Shown here piece after piece: positions 25,878 through 33,871 of a stretch of 64,000 bases of DNA. Position numbers and translations under genes: made by a program. A model generated the notes under the pieces. The model was not told the DNA's origin, searched no databases, and was given only the letters and a program-made list of their open reading frames with translations. The stretch covers positions 124,001 to 188,000 of the forward strand of contig DAISVY010000007.1 in assembly GCA_036826635.1 (NCBI GenBank). Reading direction: 5' to 3'. Every line of letters starts with the position of its first letter. The stretch's first letter is position 1. This DNA comes from DAISVY01 sp036826635 (GTDB lineage: Bacteria; Zixibacteria; MSB-5A5; GN15; FEB-12).

Positions 25878-25901
25878 GAGTGGGCAGGGGCCCACTCTTT
25901 T
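25878..25901 (+). terminator. perfect hairpin between proS and rimP
   Basis: GAGTGGGC (25878-25885) and GCCCACTC (25890-25897) form a perfect 8-bp GC-rich stem with loop AGGG, followed by TTTT. It sits 15 bases before the rimP ATG. It may end the proS transcript, or act as an attenuator of the rimP-nusA-infB operon. Confidence 0.75.
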
Positions 25902-25915
25902 GTTTAGTGAAGACT

Positions 25916-26362
25916 ATGGCTGGTAAGGAAAATCTCGCTGTTTTCGAGCTTGTCCGAGGCCCGCTTGAACGCGAGGGCTTCGAGCTGGCGGAGGTGGTGG
26001 TATCGCGTTACAAGAACAATGTAACCGTTAAGGTGTTCTTGTATGGACAGGATGGAGTGACCATTGATGACTGCGGTCGACTCACTCGTGTGATCGGGGA
26101 GCTTATCGACGGCAGTGGACTGTTCGCCGACGGCTATGCGCTTGAAGTTTCTTCCGCCGGTCTGGACAGGCCCCTGAATACGTCGCGCGATTTCAGGTAT
26201 CGAATAGGCGAGACGGTCAGGGTCAAATTCGCAGAAAAGAAGCGCAAGGATCTTCGGGCGAAGATTCTGTCGGTTGAAGGTGAGAAAATACGATTTGAAG
26301 GCCCTGAAGGTGAATTGGTCGTCGATGTGGCTGAGATCGAAAGAGCAAAAATCGTTTTCTGA
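25916..26362 (+). CDS. rimP: ribosome maturation factor RimP
   Basis: Cytosolic factor for maturation of the 30S subunit. 148 residues from ATG 25916 (MAGKENLAVF). The ORF is open further up, but that part runs through the hairpin. The N-terminal alpha/beta domain carries LEREGFELAEVVVSRYKNN, and VTIDDCGRLTRVIGELID near 50-67. The hallmark EVSSAGLDRPLNTSRDFRYRIG lies at about 80-101, and an SH3-like C-terminal domain (VRVKFAEKKRKDLRAKILSV) follows. It heads the rimP-nusA-infB set that is conserved across bacteria. NusA starts 15 bases after it. Confidence 0.94.
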   Translation: MAGKENLAVFELVRGPLEREGFELAEVVVSRYKNNVTVKVFLYGQDGVTIDDCGRLTRVIGELIDGSGLFADGYALEVSSAGLDRPLNTSRDFRYRIGETVRVKFAEKKRKDLRAKILSVEGEKIRFEGPEGELVVDVAEIERAKIVF

Positions 26363-26376
26363 GGAGAATAGCTGGT

Positions 26377-27837
26377 ATGGCGTTTGACATGGTAGAGGCA
26401 ATGACCCTTATCGCCAGGGAAAAGAACATAGATTTCGACGCTGTCGTGGAAACGCTGGAAGCCAGTCTGCTGGCCGCCGCCAAAAAGAAGTATGCCACCA
26501 CTGATAACATCTCGTTCCGGTTTGATCGCAAAACCAACGAGCTGTACATGATTGTCACCAAGAAGGTCGTGGACAAGCTGGCTGACAAGGATCTCGAAAT
26601 CAGCCTCAATGAGGCCAAAGAGATCGACGAGACCGCCGAACTGGGCGATGAGCTGGATATCTATTTGGATTATGAGACCGAGTTCGGGCGCAATGCCATT
26701 GCCTCGGCCAAACAAATCCTGGTGCAAAAGATACGCGATGTCGAGCACGAACGTATCTATGAAGAGTATATCGACAAAGTCGGCACTCTTGTCTCGGGCG
26801 TTGTACAGCAGATCGACAAAGGCAACGTCATTGTCAATCTCGGGCGCGGCGAAGGTGTCATGCCCATTAAAGAACAAATTCCGCGTGAGAAGTTCCGGCA
26901 GGGTGACCGGGTGCGTGCTTACATTCTTGATGTTCAGATAACGCCGCGCGGCCCGCAAATTACGCTGTCGCGGGTTAACAACGAATTCCTCAAGGCGCTC
27001 TTTGCTCTTGAAGTGCCCGAAATATACGAGAAGGTAATCGAGATCAGAGCTATCGCGCGCGAGCCCGGGGAAAGAGCCAAAATCGCCGTCTATTCGTCCG
27101 ATGATCGCATCGATCCGGTCGGGGCCTGTGTTGGCATCAAGGGTGTTCGCGTGCAGTCGATTGTCCGTGAGGTCAACAACGAACGGATTGACATTGTACC
27201 GTATACGTCCAATCCCGACGTGTTCGTGGCCCGGGCCCTGGCTCCCGCCAAAGTAATCGACATGGAGTCCTTCGATATCGAACAGAAGATGACCGTGGTC
27301 GTAGCCGACGATCAGTTGTCACTGGCTATCGGGCGCAATGGTCAGAATGCGCGGTTGGCCTCCAAACTGACCGGGTGGAAGGTAAATATCCTTTCCGAGA
27401 GTCAGTACAACGAAGAGAAGCGCCGTGAAGCCGAAATGCTGCTTCCGGTCGGGCAGGTCGAGGGTATCGGGGCGAAGATTCGCGACCGTTTGATTGAAGC
27501 TGATATCAGTACCGTGCAGCGTTTGGCTCAGGCCACACCCGAGGCGTTGAGCCGGATCGACGGGGTCGGTCAGCGCACGGCCGAAACGCTCATTGAGCGT
27601 GCCAGGAAAATGGTGGGGGAACTGGAAGAGGAATACCGGAAACGTCAGGAGGAAGCTAAGGCGACGGAGAAAGACGAGGAAGCGGAGGAAGGAAAGCTTG
27701 AGGAGTCGGATGTTTTCGAGGACGATCAGGAATATGTCACGGAAGAAGATGACGTCCCCGAAGCGAAAGCTCCCGAGTTTGATGATGTTGAAGACGAGAA
27801 CGAGGGTGAGGCTCAAACAGGAGAGCGGCCTGAGTAG
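26377..27837 (+). CDS. nusA: transcription termination/antitermination factor NusA
   Basis: RNA polymerase-associated factor controlling pausing, termination and antitermination. 486 residues. N-terminal polymerase-binding domain (1-125), S1 domain (about 134-200; GTLVSGVVQQIDKGNVIVNLG), KH1 and KH2 (about 205-345; VGACVGIKGVRVQSI and LSLAIGRNGQNARLASKLTG). Helix-hairpin-helix unit at about 362-410 (VEGIGAKIRDRLIEADIS, IDGVGQRTAETLIERA). The last 65 residues are a strongly acidic low-complexity tail (Glu/Asp-rich), which is not part of the conserved fold. GAGGAG Shine-Dalgarno. The ylxR and L7Ae-like genes often found between nusA and infB are absent. Confidence 0.96.
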   Translation: MAFDMVEAMTLIAREKNIDFDAVVETLEASLLAAAKKKYATTDNISFRFDRKTNELYMIVTKKVVDKLADKDLEISLNEAKEIDETAELGDELDIYLDYETEFGRNAIASAKQILVQKIRDVEHERIYEEYIDKVGTLVSGVVQQIDKGNVIVNLGRGEGVMPIKEQIPREKFRQGDRVRAYILDVQITPRGPQITLSRVNNEFLKALFALEVPEIYEKVIEIRAIAREPGERAKIAVYSSDDRIDPVGACVGIKGVRVQSIVREVNNERIDIVPYTSNPDVFVARALAPAKVIDMESFDIEQKMTVVVADDQLSLAIGRNGQNARLASKLTGWKVNILSESQYNEEKRREAEMLLPVGQVEGIGAKIRDRLIEADISTVQRLAQATPEALSRIDGVGQRTAETLIERARKMVGELEEEYRKRQEEAKATEKDEEAEEGKLEESDVFEDDQEYVTEEDDVPEAKAPEFDDVEDENEGEAQTGERPE

Positions 27838-27897
27838 CGGATCAGGGAGATACCGGATGCAAGGTGGAGAATCCCCGGTCATCGGAGGTGATAACGA

Positions 27898-30312
27898 GTG
27901 ACAGCTAATACCAAGAGAATCTACGACCTGGCCAAAGAGTACAAAGTTTCTTCCCATGCCATGCTGAAGATCATTCAGGAGTTGGGTTTTGACGCTAAAT
28001 CTCATATGTCGGTCGCTCTGCCGGAAATGATCAATGCTGTCAGTTTGAGATTCGCGCAGGAGAAGCAGGAAGCCAAGCGCGAAATGGAGCAAAAGCTACG
28101 GGCGGCTAAAGAAGCTGAGCGTCAAAAGGCAGCCGAGAAGGCCAAAGCCGAGGCGGAAGCGAAGGCCAGGGCCAAAGCTCGGGTGGAAGCCGAGGCCAGA
28201 GCAAAATCTCAGGCGGTGGAAAAGGATAAGACTCCCGCCAGGGCAAAAGTGATCCCCCGAGCTGTCGAGAAAAAGCCGCGCGTAGAACCGAAACCCGACG
28301 TTGAAGAAGTGGTTAGCGAGAAGGCGGAGGCTGCGCCCGACGGTGATAAGAGCGGTAATAAAGTTGATGTCGTCGGTATGTTCCGGAAGGCCGAGAAGAA
28401 AAAGAAACGACGTGATCGGCGGCGTAAAAAAGATAAGCGCGAAGTCGACCAGACGGAAGTGGCCCGTAGTTTCCGGGCTACTATGGCCAACCTCAGCGGG
28501 GTAAAAGGGAAACGCAAATACAAGCGGGGACCCGGACAGCAAGATATCGACGACGTGGAAAACGCCAACGTTATCGAAATCAACGAATTCATGTCAGTTG
28601 CCGAACTGGCCAATATCATGGATCACAAGCCGGCCGAGGTTGTGGCCAAGCTTCTGGAGCTCGGTATGATGGCCACCATCAACCAGCGGCTGGATATGGA
28701 TACGATAGAGATGATCGCCTCCGAATTCGGTTTCGAAACCAAACAGGTTACCGAAATCGGAGAAGAGATACGACAGCAGGAAAACGAAGATGCCCTGGTG
28801 TCACGTGCTCCGGTGGTTACGGTCATGGGGCATGTGGACCATGGCAAAACGTCGTTGCTTGACTATATTCGAAAAACCAATGTCGTGGCCGGTGAAGCCG
28901 GGGCTATCACGCAGCATATCGGTGCTTATGAAGTTCAGGTCGACGGTCAGCGGATCGTTTTTCTCGACACCCCCGGTCACGAAGCGTTTACGGCGATGCG
29001 CGCCCGTGGCACCCAGATTACCGACATTGTTGTCCTGATTGTGGCCGCCGATGAGGGTATCCGCCCGCAGACGATTGAGGCTATCGATCATGCCCGCGCG
29101 GCCGGTGTGCCCATCGTGGTTGCTTTGAGCAAAATAGACAAGCCCGGTGCAAACCCCAACGAGGTCCGAACACAGTTGGCCAACCAGAACCTGTTGGTGG
29201 AAGATTGGGGCGGCAAAGTTATCGCCGTCGAGATTTCTTCGAAAACCGGTCAGGGAGTAGACAAGCTGCTGGAAATGATCCTGTTGCAGGCGGAAATGAT
29301 GGATCTGAAGGCTGATCCGTCTATCCGCGGGCAGGGCGTGGTGGTCGAGGCCCGACTGGAAAAAGGGCGTGGTCCGGTCAGCACGGTGCTCATTCAGCGG
29401 GGAACCTGCAAGGTGGGTGACCCCATCGTAGCCGGTGTGCACAGCGGTCGTATCAGAACTATCGTCGATGACCGTGATCAGCGTCTGGATAAGATCGGTC
29501 CGTCAACCCCGGCCCAGATAACCGGTTTGTCGGGTGTTCCTCAGGCCGGTGACAGTTTCCTGGTTGTTAAGGACGATCATGAGGCGCGCGAGGTTACACT
29601 TAAGCGCGATCAGGTAAAACGGGAATACGATTTCCGTCGGCCTCAGGGACCGGTAACACTTGACCGTATCTTTACTCAGATACAGGAAGGCCAGATCAAG
29701 GAAGTCCGGCTTGTAATCAAGGGCGACGTTGACGGTTCGGTGGAAGTGTTATCCGATACTCTTGGAAAGATCGCCACCGATGAAGTCAAGACCAGTATCA
29801 TCCGGCGCGGCGTGGGAGCTATTACGGAATCCGACGTTTTGCTTGCGGCGGCCTCCGATGCTATCATTATCGGTTTTCAGGTTTCCCCGGACGGCCGTGC
29901 CCGGGAACTGGCCAAGCGTGAAAAAGTGGATATCCGTCTATATGATATTATCTACGAAGCCGAGGACGATGTCAAAAAGGCGCTTGAAGGTCTCTTGTCA
30001 CCGACTCTGTCCGAGGAGTTCGTCGGTATGGCCGAGGTGCGCAATACCTTCAAGGTCCCCAAGGTGGGACTCATTGCCGGTTGTTATGTCAAGCAGGGGA
30101 AGATCTCACGCAAGAACAAAGTACGACTCCTGCGGGACGGCAAACTGATTTATTCCGGGACTCTCGGTTCTCTTAAGCGGTTCAAGGACGATGTTAAGGA
30201 AGTCAAGGAAGGCTTCGAGTGCGGTTTGGGCATCGAAAACTTCAACGACGTCAAGGTCGGGGATATTGTCGAGGCGGTGGAAGTTGTTGAAACGGCCCGC
30301 ACCCTCGGTTGA
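27898..30312 (+). CDS. infB: translation initiation factor IF-2
   Basis: GTPase that brings initiator tRNA to the 30S subunit. 804 residues from GTG 27898, which has a near-perfect GGAGGTGAT Shine-Dalgarno. N-terminal IF2_N motif (RIYDLAKEYKVSSHAMLKII, 5-24), then a highly charged, Ala/Glu/Lys-rich helix-like linker (about 60-190). A second IF2_N unit precedes the GTPase domain. G1 is GHVDHGKTS near 310, G3 DTPGHEAF near 356, and G4 SKID near 410. Domains II, III and IV follow to the end (ISRKNKVRLLRDGKLIY). The three-gene order rimP-nusA-infB is standard. RbfA starts 44 bases later. Confidence 0.97.
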   Translation: MTANTKRIYDLAKEYKVSSHAMLKIIQELGFDAKSHMSVALPEMINAVSLRFAQEKQEAKREMEQKLRAAKEAERQKAAEKAKAEAEAKARAKARVEAEARAKSQAVEKDKTPARAKVIPRAVEKKPRVEPKPDVEEVVSEKAEAAPDGDKSGNKVDVVGMFRKAEKKKKRRDRRRKKDKREVDQTEVARSFRATMANLSGVKGKRKYKRGPGQQDIDDVENANVIEINEFMSVAELANIMDHKPAEVVAKLLELGMMATINQRLDMDTIEMIASEFGFETKQVTEIGEEIRQQENEDALVSRAPVVTVMGHVDHGKTSLLDYIRKTNVVAGEAGAITQHIGAYEVQVDGQRIVFLDTPGHEAFTAMRARGTQITDIVVLIVAADEGIRPQTIEAIDHARAAGVPIVVALSKIDKPGANPNEVRTQLANQNLLVEDWGGKVIAVEISSKTGQGVDKLLEMILLQAEMMDLKADPSIRGQGVVVEARLEKGRGPVSTVLIQRGTCKVGDPIVAGVHSGRIRTIVDDRDQRLDKIGPSTPAQITGLSGVPQAGDSFLVVKDDHEAREVTLKRDQVKREYDFRRPQGPVTLDRIFTQIQEGQIKEVRLVIKGDVDGSVEVLSDTLGKIATDEVKTSIIRRGVGAITESDVLLAAASDAIIIGFQVSPDGRARELAKREKVDIRLYDIIYEAEDDVKKALEGLLSPTLSEEFVGMAEVRNTFKVPKVGLIAGCYVKQGKISRKNKVRLLRDGKLIYSGTLGSLKRFKDDVKEVKEGFECGLGIENFNDVKVGDIVEAVEVVETARTLG

Positions 30313-30356
30313 GGGAAAGAGATTCTTCTTGAGAAAAACCTGATGACGGGCCGAGT

Positions 30357-30719
30357 ATGAGACAGTTCAAAAGATCGCAACGTCTGGGCGAGCAAATCCA
30401 TCGCGATATTTCCCAGTTGCTCGAACGCGAGCTGGCGGAACTTACGCCCGGAATGCTTACGTTTACCCATGTCAGATTGAGCGACGATCTTCGTTACGCT
30501 AAAATATACTATTCGTTTCTGGGGACCCCGGAACAGCGGGCTCAGGTAGAGGAGTATCTGAATCGGGAAAACGGACGCATTCGCAGTGCGCTCGGTAAAA
30601 AACTGAGGGTGCGCAGTATTCCGGAATTGCAGTTCACATTCGATCCTTCCGTGGAGGCGGGCATCAGAATCGAAAAGTTGTTGAATGAGATAAAGAGTGG
30701 TGAACGTACCTCGGACTGA
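30357..30719 (+). CDS. rbfA: ribosome-binding factor A
   Basis: Factor that binds the 30S subunit during late 16S rRNA maturation and cold adaptation. 120 residues. N-terminal helix RLGEQIHRDISQLLERELAEL (8-28), then a KH-like fold with LTFTHVRLSDDLRYAKIYYSFLG at about 35-57 and VRSIPELQFTFDPSVEAG at about 83-100. All match RbfA. Follows infB. Its last 23 bases overlap the GTG chosen for the next gene. Confidence 0.94.
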   Translation: MRQFKRSQRLGEQIHRDISQLLERELAELTPGMLTFTHVRLSDDLRYAKIYYSFLGTPEQRAQVEEYLNRENGRIRSALGKKLRVRSIPELQFTFDPSVEAGIRIEKLLNEIKSGERTSD

Positions 30720-31716
30720 CATGAAGGCACGGGCCGTGGCTCCGATTTTGCCAATACAGCGAAAACTGCTCGCCGCCGACCGCATCATGGTGATCACTCA
30801 TATTGATCCCGACGGGGACGCTCTCGGTACGCAGTTGGCCTTCGGGCGTTACCTGAAAGATCTCGGTAAAAGGGTGTTCCTGATCAGGGACTCCGAGATT
30901 CCGGACAAGTACCTGTTTCTGCCGGGGGTCGGTGAAATTATCTCGGTGGATGACCTGTCGGAAGAGCCGGAGATCGACACTCTTCTTATTCTGGAATGTC
31001 CGAGTCTGGAACGAGCCGGTCGGGCCGCTCGCTTTGCCGGGGATGATGTTACCATTATCAGCATAGATCATCATCAGGGTTCGGCTGAGGTTGGCGAGAT
31101 TAACTGGTTGGATCTCGAAACTTCTTCGGTCGGTGAAATGACCTATGAGTATTTCTGTTCGGTCGGTTATGATATTCCCCCGGAGGTGGCCGTCCAGTTG
31201 TACACGGCGCTCATGACCGACACCGGTCGTTTTCGATACCAGAGTACGTCACCGCGAACCATGGTTATTGCCGGTGAGTTGATAAACCTTGGAGCCGACC
31301 CGCGCATGATTTGCGATAACGTGTATTTCAACATGCGTCCGTCGACTATGATTCTGACCGGTAAGGTCCTGAGCACGATGGAATTTCATGATCATGGTCG
31401 CATTTGTCTGCTTACTTTGACTCGGGAAATGTTGCGGGAAGCCGGGGCCGACGAATCGGAATCCGACGGATTGGTCGATTTCTCTCTGTATACCAGGGGC
31501 GTGGTGGCCGGTGCTTTGCTAAAGGAAATCAGCGAAAACGAAACGAAAATTTCGCTGCGTTCGACCAACGGTGTTAACGTCGGCGAGATTGCGGCCCACC
31601 TGGACGGAGGGGGACATGTTAACGCCGCCGGTTGTCGCATGGCTCTGCCGCTGGAGAAGGCGCGCGTCGAATTGATCAAAATTTTGGGAGAGGCGAATGC
31701 CGCAAGCCGCGAATAA
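30697..31716 (+). CDS. nrnA: DHH/DHHA1 phosphoesterase, NrnA-like
   Basis: Probable nanoRNase / 3'-phosphoadenosine-5'-phosphate phosphatase that degrades the last short oligonucleotides. 339 residues from GTG 30697; an ATG at 30721 would shorten it by 8 residues and neither start has a clear Shine-Dalgarno. DHH motifs: THIDPDGDALGT near 36-47, SIDHHQGS near 118, LYTALMTDTGRFRY near 168. The DHHA1 domain ends with AHLDGGGHVNAAGCRM near 303-318. The rbfA-nrnA-truB order is common in bacteria and fits a role in RNA turnover. Overlaps rbfA, and overlaps truB by 20 bases. Confidence 0.88.
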   Translation: MVNVPRTDMKARAVAPILPIQRKLLAADRIMVITHIDPDGDALGTQLAFGRYLKDLGKRVFLIRDSEIPDKYLFLPGVGEIISVDDLSEEPEIDTLLILECPSLERAGRAARFAGDDVTIISIDHHQGSAEVGEINWLDLETSSVGEMTYEYFCSVGYDIPPEVAVQLYTALMTDTGRFRYQSTSPRTMVIAGELINLGADPRMICDNVYFNMRPSTMILTGKVLSTMEFHDHGRICLLTLTREMLREAGADESESDGLVDFSLYTRGVVAGALLKEISENETKISLRSTNGVNVGEIAAHLDGGGHVNAAGCRMALPLEKARVELIKILGEANAASRE

Positions 31717-32647
31717 ATACCACGGGGTGTTGCTGGTCGATAAGCCGGGCGGGCTTACCAGTCACGACGTAGTGGCGCGGATTCGCGAAGCTGTGGGGCA
31801 GCGTGCTGTCGGTCATGCCGGGACGCTTGATCCGGCGGCCGAAGGATTGTTGGTGGTGTGCCTGGGACGGGCTACGAAAATTGCCCGTTTTCTTTCCGGT
31901 CATGACAAAACGTACGAAGCTACTATACGACTGGGACGCGAGTCGGCAACTTACGATGCCGAGGGACTTGATCCGAAAGTGGCACCGGCACCGGTTCCCG
32001 AGCTCGATGAAAAAGACCTGCGGCAATTGCTTGGCGAATTTACCGGTCGGATCAAACAGAAGGTGCCGGCTTTTTCCGCGGTTCATGTCGACGGTCACCG
32101 CTTGCATGAACTGGCTCGTCGCGGTGAAGAAGTCGAGTTACCGGAACGCGAGGTGGAAATTCACCACCTTGACCTGCTCGGTTTTGACGGAAACAGCCTG
32201 GAGGTCAGAATCGTTTGCAGTGCCGGGACCTATGTCCGATCTCTGGCGCACGATATCGGCCGCAGGCTGGGTTGCGGGGCCTACCTGGCCCGGCTGCGCC
32301 GTATTGCCTGCGGGCACCTCAACGTCGATCAGGCGGTCGATCTGGACGGGTTGAGCGACGCCCACCAGTCAGAAAAATTGTCCGACCGATTGATTTCTAT
32401 CGATCACGTACTCGGTTTTAGTTGTGTGAAGTTGAATGAGAGGTTCAGCGGATTGGTTCGACACGGTCGAGTACCCGGCTATGCCGATGTGCTCGCGTTG
32501 GAGGGAAGTTTCGATATCGGCGATTCCATTCTGGTTAAGGATTTTGCCGGGATAGTGATTGCCATCGGACATGCTACTGTTGCGTCGGCGGCTCTTGGGG
32601 CTGGTGCGGATCAGCGTATTCTGGAGTATGACAGGGTGTTGATGTGA
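31697..32647 (+). CDS. truB: tRNA pseudouridine-55 synthase TruB
   Basis: Makes pseudouridine 55 in the T arm of tRNA. 316 residues. N-terminal YHGVLLVDKPGGLTSHDVV (8-26), then the catalytic GHAGTLDPAAEGLLVV at about 39-54, where the Asp of TLDP is the nucleophile. KTYEATIRLG near 75, and GTYVRSLAHDIG near 180. A C-terminal PUA-like domain completes the protein (to about 310). The ATG lies inside the nrnA end with no gap, and the stop overlaps the ribF GTG by 4 bases. Confidence 0.95.
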   Translation: MPQAANKYHGVLLVDKPGGLTSHDVVARIREAVGQRAVGHAGTLDPAAEGLLVVCLGRATKIARFLSGHDKTYEATIRLGRESATYDAEGLDPKVAPAPVPELDEKDLRQLLGEFTGRIKQKVPAFSAVHVDGHRLHELARRGEEVELPEREVEIHHLDLLGFDGNSLEVRIVCSAGTYVRSLAHDIGRRLGCGAYLARLRRIACGHLNVDQAVDLDGLSDAHQSEKLSDRLISIDHVLGFSCVKLNERFSGLVRHGRVPGYADVLALEGSFDIGDSILVKDFAGIVIAIGHATVASAALGAGADQRILEYDRVLM

Positions 32648-33594
32648 GCACTGATTTTGTCCATGGCCTGAATAATCTTCCGGCGCCGCAACCGTCGGTG
32701 GTGACGGTCGGCACTTTCGACGGCATTCACCTCGGGCACCAGGCTATTTTCCGGCGTGTTCGTCAGGTTGCCGACGAGTACGGACTCCGGCCGATACTGG
32801 TGACTTTTCATCCGCATCCCCGGGAACTCGTGTCGCCGCACGATAAGCCGATGCTGTTGACATCTCTTACCGAGAAAGAGCTTTTTGTCCCCTGTTATTT
32901 CGAGGGGACGGTTCTGGTCATGCCGTTTGACCGACAGTTGATGAATCTCGGACCTGACGAGTTTGTGCGAAATGTTTTATTAGACAAAATCGGTCTGAAG
33001 AAGCTGGTAGTTGGGTACAACCATGCTTTGGGCAAAAATCGCGCGGGAACTATCGATGAACTGACTCGGCTGAGTTCCAAATATGACTTTGACGTTGAGG
33101 TAGTGGAACCTATAATTCATGATGGGGCGAAGGTGTCGTCGAGCAGAATCCGCCGGGCTATGACCCTGGGGCGCTATTCTCAGGCCCGGGAGCTTCTGGG
33201 TCATGAATACGCGATTGCCGGCATGGTGGAGCGGGGGATAGGGCTTGGTCGTCAGCTCGGGTATCCCACGGCTAACATTCGCTATGGGGAACGCAAGCTC
33301 CTGCCTCCCGAGGGAGTATATGCGTGCTGGACGGAAATCGGAGATGAGAAGAAGAGCGGCATGATGTTTATCGGCCAGAACCACTTCAATCCGGTGGCCA
33401 GGGTGTCGGTCGAGGCGAACCTGTTCGATTTTGATCGGGATATTTATGATAGAGAGTTGGTGGTTTACCCCACCGAATTCGTGAGGCGAAACCGATTGTT
33501 CAAAGAACGCGACGCGCTTATCGAACAGCTTAAACAAGATAAAATACAAGTGTTGGAAATACTACGTAGAGGAGAAAAGACAGAATGTCATTAG
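32644..33594 (+). CDS. ribF: bifunctional riboflavin kinase/FAD synthetase RibF
   Basis: Makes FMN and FAD from riboflavin. 316 residues from a GTG in GTGA overlap with truB. The N-terminal FAD synthetase half has VTVGTFDGIHLGHQAIF near 20-36 (HxGH nucleotidyltransferase motif) and SSRIRRAMTLG near 166. The C-terminal kinase half has ERGIGLGRQLGYPTANI near 197-213 (PTAN signature) and ends with FVRRNRLFKERDALIEQLK. Common neighbour of truB and rpsO. rpsO begins inside its last codons. Confidence 0.94.
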   Translation: MSTDFVHGLNNLPAPQPSVVTVGTFDGIHLGHQAIFRRVRQVADEYGLRPILVTFHPHPRELVSPHDKPMLLTSLTEKELFVPCYFEGTVLVMPFDRQLMNLGPDEFVRNVLLDKIGLKKLVVGYNHALGKNRAGTIDELTRLSSKYDFDVEVVEPIIHDGAKVSSSRIRRAMTLGRYSQARELLGHEYAIAGMVERGIGLGRQLGYPTANIRYGERKLLPPEGVYACWTEIGDEKKSGMMFIGQNHFNPVARVSVEANLFDFDRDIYDRELVVYPTEFVRRNRLFKERDALIEQLKQDKIQVLEILRRGEKTECH

Positions 33595-33854
33595 ACAAGC
33601 AACAGAAGGCGACGGTTGTCGAGAAAAACCGCCTTCACGAAACGGACACGGGTTCCCCGGAAGTGCAAATTGCACTTTTTACGGAGCGCATCTCGTACCT
33701 GACCGATCACATGAAAATGCACAAGAAAGATTTTCATTCCCGTCACGGCCTGCGCAAGCTGATCGGTCAGAGGCGGCGCATGCTCGATTATCTGAAAGAT
33801 CGCGATATCGAAAGCTATCGTGATGTAGTCAAGCGGTTGGGACTCCGGCGGTAA
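33585..33854 (+). CDS. rpsO: 30S ribosomal protein S15
   Basis: Primary 16S rRNA-binding protein of the small subunit, 89 residues. Hallmarks: HETDTGSPEVQIALFTERI at about 19-37, LTDHMKMHKKDFHSRHGL at about 39-56, and GQRRRMLDYLK near 61. Starts 10 bases inside ribF with a GAGGAG Shine-Dalgarno inside that gene, so it has no leader of its own between ribF and the start. Followed 17 bases later by pnp, the classic rpsO-pnp pair. Confidence 0.97.
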   Translation: MSLDKQQKATVVEKNRLHETDTGSPEVQIALFTERISYLTDHMKMHKKDFHSRHGLRKLIGQRRRMLDYLKDRDIESYRDVVKRLGLRR

Positions 33855-33871
33855 GGAAGTGATAGGAGTAT

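Noticed and set aside
28080..28220. Repeat in infB
   Set aside because: The Ala/Lys/Glu-rich low complexity is the usual IF-2 linker, not a repeat element.
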